64,000 nucleotides of DNA, taken from contig LNEP01000012.1 in NCBI GenBank assembly GCA_001464125.1, forward strand, positions 124,001 to 188,000. Reading direction: 5' to 3'. Positions within the stretch are counted from its first letter, which is position 1. Each line of letters opens with the position of its first letter. Shown one piece after another: positions 46,091-56,294 of this stretch. The notes under the pieces were generated by a model. It worked only from the letters and a program-made list of their open reading frames with translations, was not told the DNA's origin and made no database searches. Origin of the DNA: Betaproteobacteria bacterium Ga0077540. Lineage in GTDB: Bacteria; Pseudomonadota; Gammaproteobacteria; Burkholderiales; Methylophilaceae. The translations under genes and the position numbers were made by a program.

Positions 46091-46845
46091 TGACCGCATT
46101 GCCAGATTTCCAACAATATCAATTGGCGTTTACCGCGCACATACGCCAACCCGCCGTTTACAATAAACCTGCAAAAGTACCTAACAAAACAATGGCTGTA
46201 TACCGCAACGCCATTTTCAATAACTTTTTAAGTATTGTTTCAGCCTGCTTTCCTGTTACCCAGCAAGTACTTGGGGTGCGCGCATGGAAAAAGTTGGTAC
46301 GACGCTTCGTCGCCGAGCATGCAGCTACCACGCCAATTTTTAAGGATATTCCACTTGAGTTTGTGCAGTTCTTGGCCAAATTAGAAGATATCCCTGCCTA
46401 TCTGCAAGCACTCACGCATTACGAATGGGTGGAGTTGGCAGTTGCCTATCAGACAGCTGAGAATGAGGTGGTGAGCAGGCAAGAGACAAAGCCAGATTAT
46501 TTAGATGAGATACCGCAGTTTGCGGCACATCAGTTGCTGGCTTACGACTATCCTGTCCACCAGATATCAAAAAAGCATATTCCGGATACCCATATTCCCA
46601 CCTTCTTATTGGTGTATCGCAACCAAGCATTTGAAGTTAAATTTGTTGTGCTCAACCCAGTCACCTACCGCTTACTTAGCTTATTGAAAGCCGAACCTTG
46701 TACCGGGAGACAAGCGCTCACAAAGCTAGCACAAGAACTTCAACAACAAGACGTTAATGCGATACTCCAATTTGGCTTGGATATCTTACTTGATTTAGCA
46801 TCGCAGCAAGCATTCATAGGCACCACCAAGACTAACGAGCGCTAA
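46090..46845 (+). CDS. hvfC: HvfC-like DUF2063 RiPP maturation partner
   Basis: 251 aa. The N-terminal DUF2063 domain has LPDFQQYQLAFTAHIRQ, KTMAVYRNAIFNNFLSIVSA and ACFPVTQQVLGVRAWKKLVR. The C-terminal half (about 150-250) includes FLLVYRNQAFEVKFVVLNPV and PVTYRLLSLLKAEPCTGRQA, resembling a winged-helix or precursor-recognition element. In related systems this partner binds the leader and pairs with the MNIO enzyme. Starts within one base of the hvfB stop. No DoxX-type (HvfD) gene follows; the run ends at a hairpin before a convergent gene. Confidence 0.88.
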   Translation: MTALPDFQQYQLAFTAHIRQPAVYNKPAKVPNKTMAVYRNAIFNNFLSIVSACFPVTQQVLGVRAWKKLVRRFVAEHAATTPIFKDIPLEFVQFLAKLEDIPAYLQALTHYEWVELAVAYQTAENEVVSRQETKPDYLDEIPQFAAHQLLAYDYPVHQISKKHIPDTHIPTFLLVYRNQAFEVKFVVLNPVTYRLLSLLKAEPCTGRQALTKLAQELQQQDVNAILQFGLDILLDLASQQAFIGTTKTNER

Positions 46846-46884
46846 TACTGCAAAGCGCAGTCATGCCCAGACTATACAACAAAA

Positions 46885-46906
46885 AACCCCAGCACTGGCT
46901 GGGGTT
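46885..46906. terminator. Hairpin terminator between the RiPP cluster and DUF1289
   Basis: AACCCCAGC-actg-GCTGGGGTT is a 9-bp GC-rich stem. On the minus strand it is followed by T6 and should terminate the DUF1289 transcript well. On the plus strand only an interrupted T tract follows, so it is a weaker end for the RiPP operon. Confidence 0.75.
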
Positions 46907-46923
46907 GTTCTATTCTTAATGGT

Positions 46924-47109
46924 TTAATCACCAAATACCGATGTTTCGCGTACCGATGCCTGCTCTATCACCGCTTGCTTGCTAGCATCATCCATATCCC
47001 ACCAGTTTTGAATTTCTTCCATAGTACGGAAACACCCCATACATAAACCGCTCAAATCATCCATGCTACATACCCCAATGCATGGGGAATCAATTGTTTG
47101 TTTAGACAT
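46924..47109 (-). CDS. DUF1289 domain protein
   Basis: 61-aa small protein with four Cys (SPCIGVCSMDDLSGLCMGCF) forming the DUF1289 motif, likely binding a metal or cluster, followed by RTMEEIQNWWDMDD, also typical. Function is unknown. Single gene, leftward, separated from secA by 47 bases. Confidence 0.9.
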   Translation of the reverse strand: MSKQTIDSPCIGVCSMDDLSGLCMGCFRTMEEIQNWWDMDDASKQAVIEQASVRETSVFGD

Positions 47110-47156
47110 ACCTAACCTTTAAATCAAATCACTCGCAAAACACGCTAAGCATTTAC

Positions 47157-49883
47157 TTAGCTCAACACCCCATGACAATTTTTGTACTTTTTGCCAGAAC
47201 CACACGGGCATGGGTCATTGCGTCCTACTTTTGCACCTTCACGCACAACAGGCTGACCGCTTGCCAATTGCGCCTCTTCATCCGCGCTAGGGTTTGCTAA
47301 CGCTTCATCATAATCAGCATGTTGATACTGCACATTTTCTACTTGTGCGACGGGCTCCACCGCCTCTACATCGGCCTGAGTGCGCACTTGCACTAACATG
47401 GTGATGCGGGTTACTTCACTTTTTACTGTGTTGAGCAAGCCTTCGAATAATTGAAACGCCTCGCGCTTGTATTCCTGCTTAGGGTTTTTCTGTGCGTAAG
47501 AGCGCAAATGAATGCCCTGACGCAAATGATCTAATGCCGCTAGATGCTCACGCCAGTGATTATCCAAACTTTGCAGCATCACCGAACGTTCAAAGTTTCG
47601 TATATTGTCCGCGCCTGCTAACGCCTCTTTGGCTAAATAAGATTGATCAGCCGCCTCAAAAATACGTTCACGTAACGTTTCCTCATGCAAGTCCGGATTC
47701 TCTTCCAGCCATTTTGCAATCGGCAAATCTAATCCGGTGTCAGCAATTAGGTTCTTCTCTAGGCTACTCACATCCCACTGCTCTTCCACGCTGCCTGGTG
47801 GAATATGCGTTTCAAAAATGCTGGTCAATACATCATGACGCATGGCCTGAATGGTGGCACCCACATCCTGCGCTTCCAGTAGTTCATTACGTTGCTCATA
47901 AATCACTTTACGCTGATCGTTGGCCACGTCATCGAATTCTAGCAATTGCTTACGAATATCAAAGTTACGGCCTTCCACTTTACGCTGTGCGTTTTCAATC
48001 GCACGCGTCACCATGGAGTGCTCAATCGCTTCACCTTCAGGCATGTTCAATCTTGCCATGATGGCAGACACACGCTCACCCGAGAAAATACGCAATAATT
48101 GGTCATCCAACGATAAATAGAAGCGGCTGGAACCTGGGTCACCTTGTCGACCAGCACGACCACGCAGTTGATTATCCACACGACGTGACTCATGACGTTC
48201 TGTACCAATAATATGTAAGCCACCCGCCGCCAATACTGCATCATGTCGTTGTTGCCACTCTGCCTTTAGTTGCGTTGCTTTGGCTTGTTTTTGCTCATCG
48301 CTCAAATTGGAGTCTTGATTCACTGCGTGAATATCAGCTTCAGGATTACCCCCCAATACAATATCAGTGCCACGACCCGCCATATTGGTGGCAATGGTAA
48401 TCACGCCTGGACGACCCGCTTCGGCCACAATGTGGGCTTCCCGCTCATGTTGTTTGGCGTTCAGTACTTGGTGTTCAAGTTTCGCTTTGGTTAGCAAATT
48501 AGAAATCAGTTCTGAGTTCTCAATCGAAGTAGTACCCACCAATACCGGCTGCCCTTTGGCTTGGCATTGTTTGATGTCTTCAATCACAGCATTGTATTTT
48601 TCCATGGCGGTGCGATACACCTTGTCCATCGCATCTTTACGTTGCATTGGACGGTGTGTTGGCACGACCACTGTTTCAAGGCCATAAATCTGATTAAATT
48701 CATAGGCTTCGGTATCTGCAGTACCGGTCATGCCACTCAATTTGGTGTACATGCGGAAATAGTTTTGGAAAGTGATAGAAGCCAGCGTTTGATTCTCTTT
48801 CTGAATCGCCACACCTTCTTTGGCTTCAACCGCTTGGTGTAAACCGTCTGACCAACGACGGCCTGGCATCATACGGCCAGAAAATTCGTCCACAATAATG
48901 ACTTCATTATCGCGTACCACATAGTGCTGATCTTTATTGAATAGATTTTGTGCACGTAGTGATGCATACAAGTGATGCACCAAAGTAATATTGGCAGCTT
49001 CGTAAAGGCTTGAACCCTCCGGCAACAAACCAGAACTGGTCAGAATTTGCTCGGCATGTTCATGACCAGCCTCACTCATGGTCACTGTCTGCGCTTTTTC
49101 ATCCACCCAATAATCGCCTTCGCCTTCCTCTTCGGTCTGGCGAGTCAGTTGGAGCGCTACTGCGTTGATTTGATGATACAAATCAATACTGTGCTCGGCT
49201 TGACCAGAAATAATGAGTGGCGTACGTGCTTCATCAATCAAGATGGAGTCCACTTCATCCACCAACGCATAGCTCAAAGCACGCTGCACACGCTCTTCAC
49301 GGCTAAACACCATGTTATCGCGCAAATAGTCAAAGCCAAACTCATTGTTGGTACCGTAAGTAATGTCTGCAGCATACGCTTGCTGTTTCACATCATGCGG
49401 CATTTGCGAGAGGTTAATCCCTACACTTAGACCCAAAAAGTTATAGAGCTTACCCATCCATTCCGCGTCACGCTTAGCCAAGTAATCGTTCACCGTGACT
49501 ACATGCACCCCTTTACCGGTCAGTGCATTCAAATAAGTAGGTAATGTCGCTACTAATGTTTTACCTTCACCAGTACGCATCTCTGCAATTTTTCCAGCAT
49601 TCAACACCATGCCGCCAATCAATTGCACATCAAAGTGACGCATACCCAAAGCACGGCGACTGCCCTCGCGCACCACAGCAAAGGCTTCTGGTAACAGTTT
49701 CTCTAAGCTCTCGCCTTGTTGATAACGTTGTTTGAACTCATCGGTTTTTGCGCGCAAGGCCTCATCAGACAAAACCTCGATAGCAGGTTCTAACGCATTA
49801 ATTTCTTTGACGATTTGGCTGTATTGCTTAATCAGCCTTTCATTTCGACTACCGAAGAATTTTTTGAACAACGTGGATAACAT
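47157..49883 (-). CDS. secA: Preprotein translocase ATPase SecA
   Basis: 908-aa motor of the Sec translocon. Motifs: Walker A in [37 protein letters not shown], a preprotein-crosslinking region, the second NBD with [14 protein letters not shown] and [20 protein letters not shown], and the C-terminal zinc SEC-C motif [13 protein letters not shown]. The ATG giving [16 protein letters not shown] is the family start; the TTG eight codons upstream is unlikely. Upstream on the same strand is the M23 peptidase. Confidence 0.98.
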   Translation of the reverse strand: MLSTLFKKFFGSRNERLIKQYSQIVKEINALEPAIEVLSDEALRAKTDEFKQRYQQGESLEKLLPEAFAVVREGSRRALGMRHFDVQLIGGMVLNAGKIAEMRTGEGKTLVATLPTYLNALTGKGVHVVTVNDYLAKRDAEWMGKLYNFLGLSVGINLSQMPHDVKQQAYAADITYGTNNEFGFDYLRDNMVFSREERVQRALSYALVDEVDSILIDEARTPLIISGQAEHSIDLYHQINAVALQLTRQTEEEGEGDYWVDEKAQTVTMSEAGHEHAEQILTSSGLLPEGSSLYEAANITLVHHLYASLRAQNLFNKDQHYVVRDNEVIIVDEFSGRMMPGRRWSDGLHQAVEAKEGVAIQKENQTLASITFQNYFRMYTKLSGMTGTADTEAYEFNQIYGLETVVVPTHRPMQRKDAMDKVYRTAMEKYNAVIEDIKQCQAKGQPVLVGTTSIENSELISNLLTKAKLEHQVLNAKQHEREAHIVAEAGRPGVITIATNMAGRGTDIVLGGNPEADIHAVNQDSNLSDEQKQAKATQLKAEWQQRHDAVLAAGGLHIIGTERHESRRVDNQLRGRAGRQGDPGSSRFYLSLDDQLLRIFSGERVSAIMARLNMPEGEAIEHSMVTRAIENAQRKVEGRNFDIRKQLLEFDDVANDQRKVIYEQRNELLEAQDVGATIQAMRHDVLTSIFETHIPPGSVEEQWDVSSLEKNLIADTGLDLPIAKWLEENPDLHEETLRERIFEAADQSYLAKEALAGADNIRNFERSVMLQSLDNHWREHLAALDHLRQGIHLRSYAQKNPKQEYKREAFQLFEGLLNTVKSEVTRITMLVQVRTQADVEAVEPVAQVENVQYQHADYDEALANPSADEEAQLASGQPVVREGAKVGRNDPCPCGSGKKYKNCHGVLS

Positions 49884-50019
49884 GAAGGAGCACCAACTTT
49901 CCGTCAAAACGGAAACCTAAAAATTGTATTAAATTAAAATTGTGATAATCAGATGGGGATTAAACTTATAAATTCAAATATCGACTGTATTTAATGTAGC
50001 TAGTCAGTCTCTTTGTTTA

Positions 50020-50922
50020 CTAGCCTGCGTTCTTATGTAAATATTGACGCGGGTCTAAGGGGTTACCATTTAGGCGGATTTCATAATGCAAATGTGGTCC
50101 TGTCGAACGTCCGGTATTACCTACCAACGCCACTTGCTGTCCTTTGGTCACACGCTCGCCAACTTTCACCAGAATTTTTGAGGCATGTGCATACCGAGTT
50201 TCCAACCCTGATCCATGATTAATCTTAACTATATTACCATAATCGGGTGTTTGATCTGCGGCACTCACAATACCATCCGCCGCTGCTAGAATGGGTGCTC
50301 CAGTATTGGCCGGGAAATCCAAGCCTTCGTGAAACGCTTTGTGTCCATTGAACGGATCAATTCGCCAACCGTAACTTGAGGAGTTATAACCAGCACGCAC
50401 AGGACTACTGTTAGGCAGCATATCTTTGAGCACACTTTGTTGTAAGATCTTTGCCTCAACCACACTTTGATATTCATCACGTGCATCGACTGTTTTCATG
50501 AGCTCTTCAATAGCAAGCTTTAACTCTGACTCACTCATCGGCTTATCATGCACCAACGGACCGCCACGATTTGGCATCGAATAGCTTGGTGTTTGCTCAG
50601 GTTTGGCGTTCTGTTGTGTTTTATCACCAGCCAACTTTGCCAAACGTTGGTTTTGGGCATCCAAACGCATAATGCGCGCTTGCAGTTCGCCGATCTGTTT
50701 GGCATAGGCATCCAAATGACTTTGCGATGAGATGATGGTGCCCTTGAGATGAGGGGGCAACATGGCTTTGACGCCTTGTTCTTTGATGGTTTGTTTTGGG
50801 GTAATAAACAACAACATCATCACCACTGGCAGCAACACCAACCCAGCGACCAAGCCACCTGCTTGCCAAGCATTTAAGCTCTTTGCTTTTGCCATTTTGT
50901 TTGAAACTAAGATAATATTCAT
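50020..50922 (-). CDS. M23-family peptidoglycan endopeptidase
   Basis: 300-aa inner-membrane-anchored LytM/M23 peptidase: one N-terminal membrane helix (LVAGLVLLPVVMMLLFIT), a coiled-coil (IGELQARIMRLDAQNQRLAK), then the metallopeptidase domain. Zinc motif HEGLDFPAN and the second GPHLHYEIRLNG are present, as are GWRIDPFNGHK and GNTGRSTG. It probably cleaves peptide cross-links for cell wall growth. Start could be 9 codons further in, at MAKAKS. It is divergent from the DUF721 gene with 22 bases between them. Confidence 0.92.
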   Translation of the reverse strand: MNIILVSNKMAKAKSLNAWQAGGLVAGLVLLPVVMMLLFITPKQTIKEQGVKAMLPPHLKGTIISSQSHLDAYAKQIGELQARIMRLDAQNQRLAKLAGDKTQQNAKPEQTPSYSMPNRGGPLVHDKPMSESELKLAIEELMKTVDARDEYQSVVEAKILQQSVLKDMLPNSSPVRAGYNSSSYGWRIDPFNGHKAFHEGLDFPANTGAPILAAADGIVSAADQTPDYGNIVKINHGSGLETRYAHASKILVKVGERVTKGQQVALVGNTGRSTGPHLHYEIRLNGNPLDPRQYLHKNAG

Positions 50923-50944
50923 TGCTATCTATTGCCTAATTAAT

Positions 50945-51394
50945 ATGATGCATAAATTTAATGCACTGCTTGGTCAACATGACCAGCTTCATCGACTCAC
51001 AGAGCTAGCTCACGCAAACGCATTAATCAATGCGTTTTGGCAAACTGCTGTCCCTGACTACCTAGCCAGCATGACCACCGCAAACCGAATTGAAGAGGGT
51101 GTGCTCACTGTGTTTGCATCGAATGCAAGTGTTGCAAGTAAAATCAAACTTACACAAGCTAGCTTATTGAAAGCATTGGAAAATTCCCAGAAAACTATCA
51201 ATGATTTTAAGCATTGTAAAGTTACTGCAATTAAGGTCAAAGTGCAAGTGAAATCTACCCCTAGACCACGGCCAAAACGTGCAATCCGCTTGAGTTCATC
51301 TGGCGCACAACATTTGAGCCAATATGCAGACTCTATCGCGGGTACTGCGCTGGGTGATATCTTAAAAAAACTCGCGTCTAAAGGTAAGCCCTAA
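50945..51394 (+). CDS. DUF721 (DciA-like) protein
   Basis: 149-aa protein with an N-terminal DUF721 domain (LLGQHDQLHRLTELAHANAL, FWQTAVPDYLASMTTANRIE, LTVFASNASVASKIKL), a basic middle (KSTPRPRPKRAIRLSS) and a helical end. Related to DciA, a DnaB-helicase loader, and commonly located near secA in betaproteobacteria. Assignment to the family is good, function tentative. A much longer upstream reading frame overlaps the M23 gene and is not used. Confidence 0.8.
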   Translation: MMHKFNALLGQHDQLHRLTELAHANALINAFWQTAVPDYLASMTTANRIEEGVLTVFASNASVASKIKLTQASLLKALENSQKTINDFKHCKVTAIKVKVQVKSTPRPRPKRAIRLSSSGAQHLSQYADSIAGTALGDILKKLASKGKP

Positions 51395-51597
51395 ACATCG
51401 CCCCTTAAGATACATGCGCTTTTTGCATGTGTAGCACACTCCCAATCTCGCCACAAAAACCATGGTTATCAGCCTTGTTGTCGCGCCTATCGATTAGTGC
51501 CATAATGAAATTGGTTGTTACATAATTCTTACAATTTTTACAACTGATTAGCATTTCAATTACGTTTCAAATTTACAACGATAAATTAGGAGAAGTC

Positions 51598-53631
51598 ATG
51601 TCAGTCGCTTTAATGATTGCCATTGCTGCAGCGGTATTAGCAGTACTGTATGGCGTAGTAATGAGTAAATGGATTTCGGGGTTACCAGCGGGTAATGCGC
51701 GTATGCAAGAAATTGCCAGCGCGATTCAACAGGGGGCAGCGGCCTATTTGGCCCGTCAATACAAGACGATTGCCATTGTAGGCGTAGTTCTGGCGGCATT
51801 GATTGCTATCTTTTTAAATGTGAATACCGCAATTGGTTTTGTCGTAGGGGCCATCCTTTCCGGCGCCTGTGGCTTTATTGGAATGAATGTCTCGGTGAAG
51901 GCTAATGTGCGCACGGCACAGGCAGCCACCAACGGCATTGGGCCAGCGCTTGATGTCGCCTTTAAAGGCGGCGCCATCACTGGCATGTTAGTGGTCGGTT
52001 TAGGCTTGCTGGGGGTTGCTGGTTTTTATGCCTACTTGGGTGCAGAAAACGCAACGGACCTCAACCCATTGATTGGCTTAGCTTTTGGCTCTTCTCTCAT
52101 TTCAATTTTTGCTCGTTTAGGTGGTGGCATTTTCACCAAGGGCGCTGATGTTGGAGCTGACTTAGTCGGTAAAGTGGAAGCTGGCATTCCTGAGGACGAT
52201 CCACGTAACCCTGCTGTGATTGCAGATAACGTGGGCGACAATGTGGGCGACTGTGCTGGCATGGCTGCAGACTTGTTTGAAACGTATGCTGTAACCTTGA
52301 TTGCGACCATGGTATTGGGTGGCTTAATGGTGGCTGAAGCTGGTGCTAACGGCATTCTTTACCCATTATTACTGGGTGCGGTATCTATCGTGGCCTCCAT
52401 TATCGGTTGCTTCTTTGTCAAAGCGTCTCCGGGCATGAAAAACGTCATGCCCGCACTGTACAAAGGCCTTGCAGTTGCTGGCATTCTGTCATTAATTGCT
52501 TTTTACTTTGTCACACAGCACTTGTTTCCAGAAGGTTTTACACACGGCGACAAACTAGTAACCAGTAACGCATTGTTTGGCACTTGTGCCGTGGGCTTAA
52601 TCCTAACAGCAGCATTGGTATGGATTACAGAATACTACACCGGTACTGATTACGCGCCGGTGAAGCATGTGGCCCAAGCTTCAACCACTGGTCATGCAAC
52701 CAACATTATTGCCGGCATTGGCGTTTCCATGAAATCGACCGCATGGCCTGTATTAGCAGTTTGTTTAGCGATCTATGCTTCATACAGTTTGGGTGGTTTG
52801 TATGGTATCGCAATTGCGGCCACGTCGATGTTGAGCATGGCTGGAATTGTGGTAGCGCTAGATGCCTATGGCCCGATTACCGACAATGCGGGTGGGATTG
52901 CCGAGATGGCTGAACTACCAAGCAGTGTGCGCGATGTAACAGACCCATTGGATGCCGTGGGCAACACCACCAAAGCAGTCACCAAAGGTTATGCCATTGG
53001 CTCTGCGGGTTTAGCTGCGTTGGTATTGTTTGCAGATTACACACATAAGCTAGAAGGTGCTGGCATTGCTGTGAAGTTCGATTTAAGTGACCCTATGGTG
53101 ATTATTGGTTTATTCATCGGCGGCTTGATTCCATTCTTATTTGCTGCCATGGCAATGGAAGCGGTAGGCCGTGCTGCTGGTGCTGTAGTGGAAGAAGTGC
53201 GTCGTCAGTTCCGCGATATCAAGGGTATTATGGAAGGCACCGCCAAACCAGAATATGGCAAGGCGGTAGATATGCTTACCACAGCTGCTATTAAAGAAAT
53301 GATGGTTCCTTCATTACTGCCAGTGGCAGCACCGATTGTAGTCGGCTTATTACTTGGGCCAGTAGCCTTGGGTGGCTTATTGATGGGCACAATCGTGACT
53401 GGCTTATTCGTCGCCATCTCTATGTGTACTGGGGGCGGCGCTTGGGATAACGCCAAGAAATACATTGAAGATGGTCATCATGGCGGCAAAGGCTCTGATG
53501 CACACAAAGCAGCCGTAACTGGCGATACAGTGGGTGATCCATATAAGGATACAGCGGGTCCTGCTGTGAACCCTTTAATCAAAATTATCAATATTGTGGC
53601 TTTGTTAATTGTGCCATTGCTACATGTATAA
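51598..53631 (+). CDS. hppA: Membrane pyrophosphate-energised proton pump, K+-independent type
   Basis: 677-aa multi-spanning pyrophosphatase pumping H+ (or Na+) with PPi energy. Signature block: the [20 protein letters not shown] loop and [18 protein letters not shown]. The key motif [20 protein letters not shown] has Lys and Thr at the positions that distinguish K+-independent enzymes (K+-dependent members have Ala). AGGAGA precedes the ATG. Saves energy from PPi-generating biosynthesis; the K+-independence is inferred from that motif. Confidence 0.95.
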   Translation: MSVALMIAIAAAVLAVLYGVVMSKWISGLPAGNARMQEIASAIQQGAAAYLARQYKTIAIVGVVLAALIAIFLNVNTAIGFVVGAILSGACGFIGMNVSVKANVRTAQAATNGIGPALDVAFKGGAITGMLVVGLGLLGVAGFYAYLGAENATDLNPLIGLAFGSSLISIFARLGGGIFTKGADVGADLVGKVEAGIPEDDPRNPAVIADNVGDNVGDCAGMAADLFETYAVTLIATMVLGGLMVAEAGANGILYPLLLGAVSIVASIIGCFFVKASPGMKNVMPALYKGLAVAGILSLIAFYFVTQHLFPEGFTHGDKLVTSNALFGTCAVGLILTAALVWITEYYTGTDYAPVKHVAQASTTGHATNIIAGIGVSMKSTAWPVLAVCLAIYASYSLGGLYGIAIAATSMLSMAGIVVALDAYGPITDNAGGIAEMAELPSSVRDVTDPLDAVGNTTKAVTKGYAIGSAGLAALVLFADYTHKLEGAGIAVKFDLSDPMVIIGLFIGGLIPFLFAAMAMEAVGRAAGAVVEEVRRQFRDIKGIMEGTAKPEYGKAVDMLTTAAIKEMMVPSLLPVAAPIVVGLLLGPVALGGLLMGTIVTGLFVAISMCTGGGAWDNAKKYIEDGHHGGKGSDAHKAAVTGDTVGDPYKDTAGPAVNPLIKIINIVALLIVPLLHV

Positions 53632-53649
53632 GTAATCATTGCTAGAAAG

Positions 53650-53677
53650 CAAAAAGGCAGCCTTGGCTGCCTTTTTG
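53650..53677. terminator. Bidirectional intrinsic terminator
   Basis: AAAAAGGCAGCC-tt-GGCTGCCTTTTT, a nearly perfect 12-base inverted repeat flanked by C/G. It ends hppA and the convergent ppa. Confidence 0.85.
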
Positions 53678-53694
53678 TTTATTCACACTATTAA

Positions 53695-54243
53695 TTAGAA
53701 CGCAGGTTTTACTTCCGCCTGGTTGTAACGTGCCACGCCATCCATAATTTCTTTGTGCGCTTCTTCAATGCCTTCCCAGCCCTCAATTTTCACCCATTTG
53801 CCTTTATCCAAATCTTTGTAATGTTCAAAGAAATGAGAAATCATTTCTAACCGCCATGGGGATACATCTTTATAGGTTTTTTGGTAAGCGTACAAACCGC
53901 ATACTTTTTCCACTGGCACTGCAAGCAATTTCGCATCGCCGCCTGCTTCGTCTGTCATGTTCAACATGCCCAATGCACGACAACGAACTACTACACCTGG
54001 TAGCAATGGTACAGGGGTAATCACCAACACATCTACTGGGTCTCCATCATCTGCCAAAGTGTGTGGAATATAGCCATAGTTACATGGATATTGCATCGAA
54101 GTTCCCATAAAGCGGTCTACGAAAATCGCGCCACTTTCTTTATCAACTTCGTATTTAACAGGGTCACCCTGCATTGGAATTTCGATAATGACATTGAAAT
54201 CATTGGGAAGATCTTTGCCAGACGGCACTAAATTGAGCGACAT
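53695..54243 (-). CDS. ppa: Inorganic pyrophosphatase (soluble)
   Basis: 182-aa family I pyrophosphatase. Active-site region [16 protein letters not shown] (Asp-rich Mg site), [19 protein letters not shown] and KTYKDVSPW are conserved. Located tail-to-tail with hppA, sharing a terminator, so the soluble and membrane routes for removing PPi are neighbours. Confidence 0.97.
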   Translation of the reverse strand: MSLNLVPSGKDLPNDFNVIIEIPMQGDPVKYEVDKESGAIFVDRFMGTSMQYPCNYGYIPHTLADDGDPVDVLVITPVPLLPGVVVRCRALGMLNMTDEAGGDAKLLAVPVEKVCGLYAYQKTYKDVSPWRLEMISHFFEHYKDLDKGKWVKIEGWEGIEEAHKEIMDGVARYNQAEVKPAF

Positions 54244-54305
54244 GTTGAATAAAATCCGTGTTTGAAAAAATAAAAGCGAAATTATAGGCGAAATTTGTTG
54301 CTATA

Positions 54306-54953
54306 TTATTGCGAATGCAGGTCTTTATTCGATTTTGCCCATACACCCCAAGCTTTTTTGATGAACACTGCCAGAAGCACGCACAATATACCTAGCATGG
54401 TAATCAACGATAGATGATGCTGAATAATATCGATATGCCCAAAATAATAGCCAGCCAACACACAGACCAGCACCCACAAGCATGAACCCAGTGCCGTTGC
54501 ATAGGCAAACTTATTTAACTGCATAGATGTGACACCAGCCAAAAAAGGGGCCAGCGACCTTATCACTGGCAAAAACAGAGAAAAGATAAAGCCTTTTACA
54601 CCATGCCGCTCAAAAAATAGGTGTGTCTTTTGTAGAGCGTTAGCATCTGGCCATCCCAAATAACGAGTGAGCAAGGCGTATCCCAAAGTATTGCCGATAA
54701 AATAGGCAGACAAATTTCCTAGTATCGCCGCCACAATGAGCACCAATATCAGAACTGGCAAACTCAAATGTGAGGCTGCCCACACTGCGCCACACACAAA
54801 TAAAAATGGGTTACTGGGCAAGAAAAAGAAAGGCAACACGCCTATTTGCAAATAAACAATGGCAAATATCACCACATAGACCCATTGGGCATACATACCG
54901 ACCAGCTCTGGCAAATGCGCATCAAAGTTGGTGATAAGCTGCCAAAAGTCCAT
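54306..54953 (-). CDS. DedA-family inner-membrane protein
   Basis: 215 aa with DedA features: VVIFAIVYLQIGVLPFFFLP, LSAYFIGNTLGYALLTRYLG, FFERHGVKGFIFSLFLPVIR with the conserved basic residue, and SLAPFLAGVTSMQLNKFAYA (reentrant region). Several membrane helices; likely a lipid flippase-type or proton-dependent transporter by family. Follows the YkvA-like gene directly, so they may be co-transcribed with purC upstream. Confidence 0.9.
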   Translation of the reverse strand: MDFWQLITNFDAHLPELVGMYAQWVYVVIFAIVYLQIGVLPFFFLPSNPFLFVCGAVWAASHLSLPVLILVLIVAAILGNLSAYFIGNTLGYALLTRYLGWPDANALQKTHLFFERHGVKGFIFSLFLPVIRSLAPFLAGVTSMQLNKFAYATALGSCLWVLVCVLAGYYFGHIDIIQHHLSLITMLGILCVLLAVFIKKAWGVWAKSNKDLHSQ

Positions 54954-54954
54954 C

Positions 54955-55224
54955 TTAGGTATTCAATCTACACTCTGCTACCACAGCGTCTGGCGTCAGT
55001 TTTAGCGCACAATAAAGCAACAATGGAATGATGATGACTTCATCGAGTTGCCCAATGACAGGTAAGAAATCCGGAATTAAATCAAACGGCAATAAGAGAT
55101 ACCCGACTGCTAACCACAACAGCGCTTTTGCTAGCGCAGGCGTTTGCGGGTGCTGTTGTAAGCGTCGATAAAAATCAAACTCTGACTTAATCTTATGCGC
55201 GATTTCCTTCAAACGCTGCATCAT
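54955..55224 (-). CDS. YkvA/DUF1232 family membrane protein
   Basis: About 89 aa with the DUF1232 signature LLWLAVGYLLLPFDLIPDFL followed by PVIGQLDEVIIIPLLLYCAL, which forms a short membrane-associated hairpin. Role unknown. A TTG at 55266, directly abutting the purC stop, would give 103 aa; the ATG is preferred as the start, without strong evidence. One base separates it from dedA. Confidence 0.82.
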   Translation of the reverse strand: MMQRLKEIAHKIKSEFDFYRRLQQHPQTPALAKALLWLAVGYLLLPFDLIPDFLPVIGQLDEVIIIPLLLYCALKLTPDAVVAECRLNT

Positions 55225-55266
55225 AGGGATAAAACGCTTTCTTGTCGGATTATCCGTAACATTCAA

Positions 55267-56166
55267 TTAAGCGGCCAAGGGCTTACCGGTGAGCTTTTCG
55301 AATGCTTCTAGATACTTATCTGAAGTACGTTTGGCGACATCGTCAGGCAACGCAGGTGCTGGCGGTGTTTTGTTCCAGCCCGTGCTTTCCAACCAGTCGC
55401 GCACGTATTGCTTATCGTAGCTAGGTGGATTTTTGCCCACTTGGTAACTCTCTAACGGCCAGAAACGTGAGGAATCCGGTGTCAGCACTTCATCCATGAC
55501 ATGCAGGACACCATTCGCATCAAGCCCAAATTCAAATTTGGTATCTGCGATGATAATGCCTTTAGTTAAGGCATACTCTGCGGCCTCTTTATACAACTGC
55601 ACTGCCACTTTGGCCACCTCAGCTGCGCGCTCAGCTCCAATTAAATCAGCACACTGCGCTAGGGTAATATTCTCATCGTGTTCACCTACAGCAGCCTTAC
55701 TGGAAGGAGTAAACAGTGGCTCTGGCAATTGTGAAGCCTCTTGCAAGCCCTCTGGCAACGCAATACCACATACCGTCCCTTTGGCTTTGTACTCTTTCCA
55801 ACCACTACCCACCAAATAGCCACGCACAATTGCCTCGATAGGTAAGGGTTTAAGTTTTTTCACTACTACAGCACGGCTACCCAATTGCGCTTTATCTTGT
55901 GCATTTGACACCACGCTATCAGGGTCAATACCGGTAAGATGATTGGGCACAACGTGCGCCAATTGTTTAAACCAAAAATTAGCCATCTGCGTCAGCATGG
56001 CACCTTTGTTCTGAATACCCGTCGGTAAAATCACATCAAACGCAGACAGACGATCGGTACTAATCAGCAACATGGTATTGGCGTCAATATCGTAAATATC
56101 GCGCACTTTGCCTCGATGAATACGTTTAAGGCTGCTGAGGCTAGTGTTCAGTAATGGTGATGTCAT
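55267..56166 (-). CDS. purC: Phosphoribosylaminoimidazole-succinocarboxamide synthase
   Basis: SAICAR synthase of purine synthesis, 299 aa, with C-terminal length typical of the bacterial/yeast-like longer type. Blocks: HRGKVRDIYDIDANTMLLIS, STDRLSAFDVILPTGIQNKG, VRGYLVGSGWKEYKA, and IIADTKFEFGLD, MDEVLTPDSSRFWP for ATP and metal binding. It lies downstream of pyk (129-base gap) in the conserved tkt-gap-pgk-pyk-purC order. Confidence 0.97.
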   Translation of the reverse strand: MTSPLLNTSLSSLKRIHRGKVRDIYDIDANTMLLISTDRLSAFDVILPTGIQNKGAMLTQMANFWFKQLAHVVPNHLTGIDPDSVVSNAQDKAQLGSRAVVVKKLKPLPIEAIVRGYLVGSGWKEYKAKGTVCGIALPEGLQEASQLPEPLFTPSSKAAVGEHDENITLAQCADLIGAERAAEVAKVAVQLYKEAAEYALTKGIIIADTKFEFGLDANGVLHVMDEVLTPDSSRFWPLESYQVGKNPPSYDKQYVRDWLESTGWNKTPPAPALPDDVAKRTSDKYLEAFEKLTGKPLAA

Positions 56167-56294
56167 GGTAGGTGATTAAGCAAGAAAGGATACTATTATA
56201 AATTGCGTGGGATTTTCATGCTATGGCTTTTGCGACGGCACATTTGCGATGATATAAGGCTGTGCTTACACTGCCTATATCTTCACCGCTTGGT

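Noticed and set aside
47492-48061. 189-aa plus-strand ORF opposite secA
   Set aside because: No recognisable domain, no ribosome site, entirely inside a well-supported gene.
51411-51430. ACATGC/GCATGT hairpin after the DUF721 gene as a terminator
   Set aside because: The T run is in the loop and the stem is 6 bp, so termination is doubtful.
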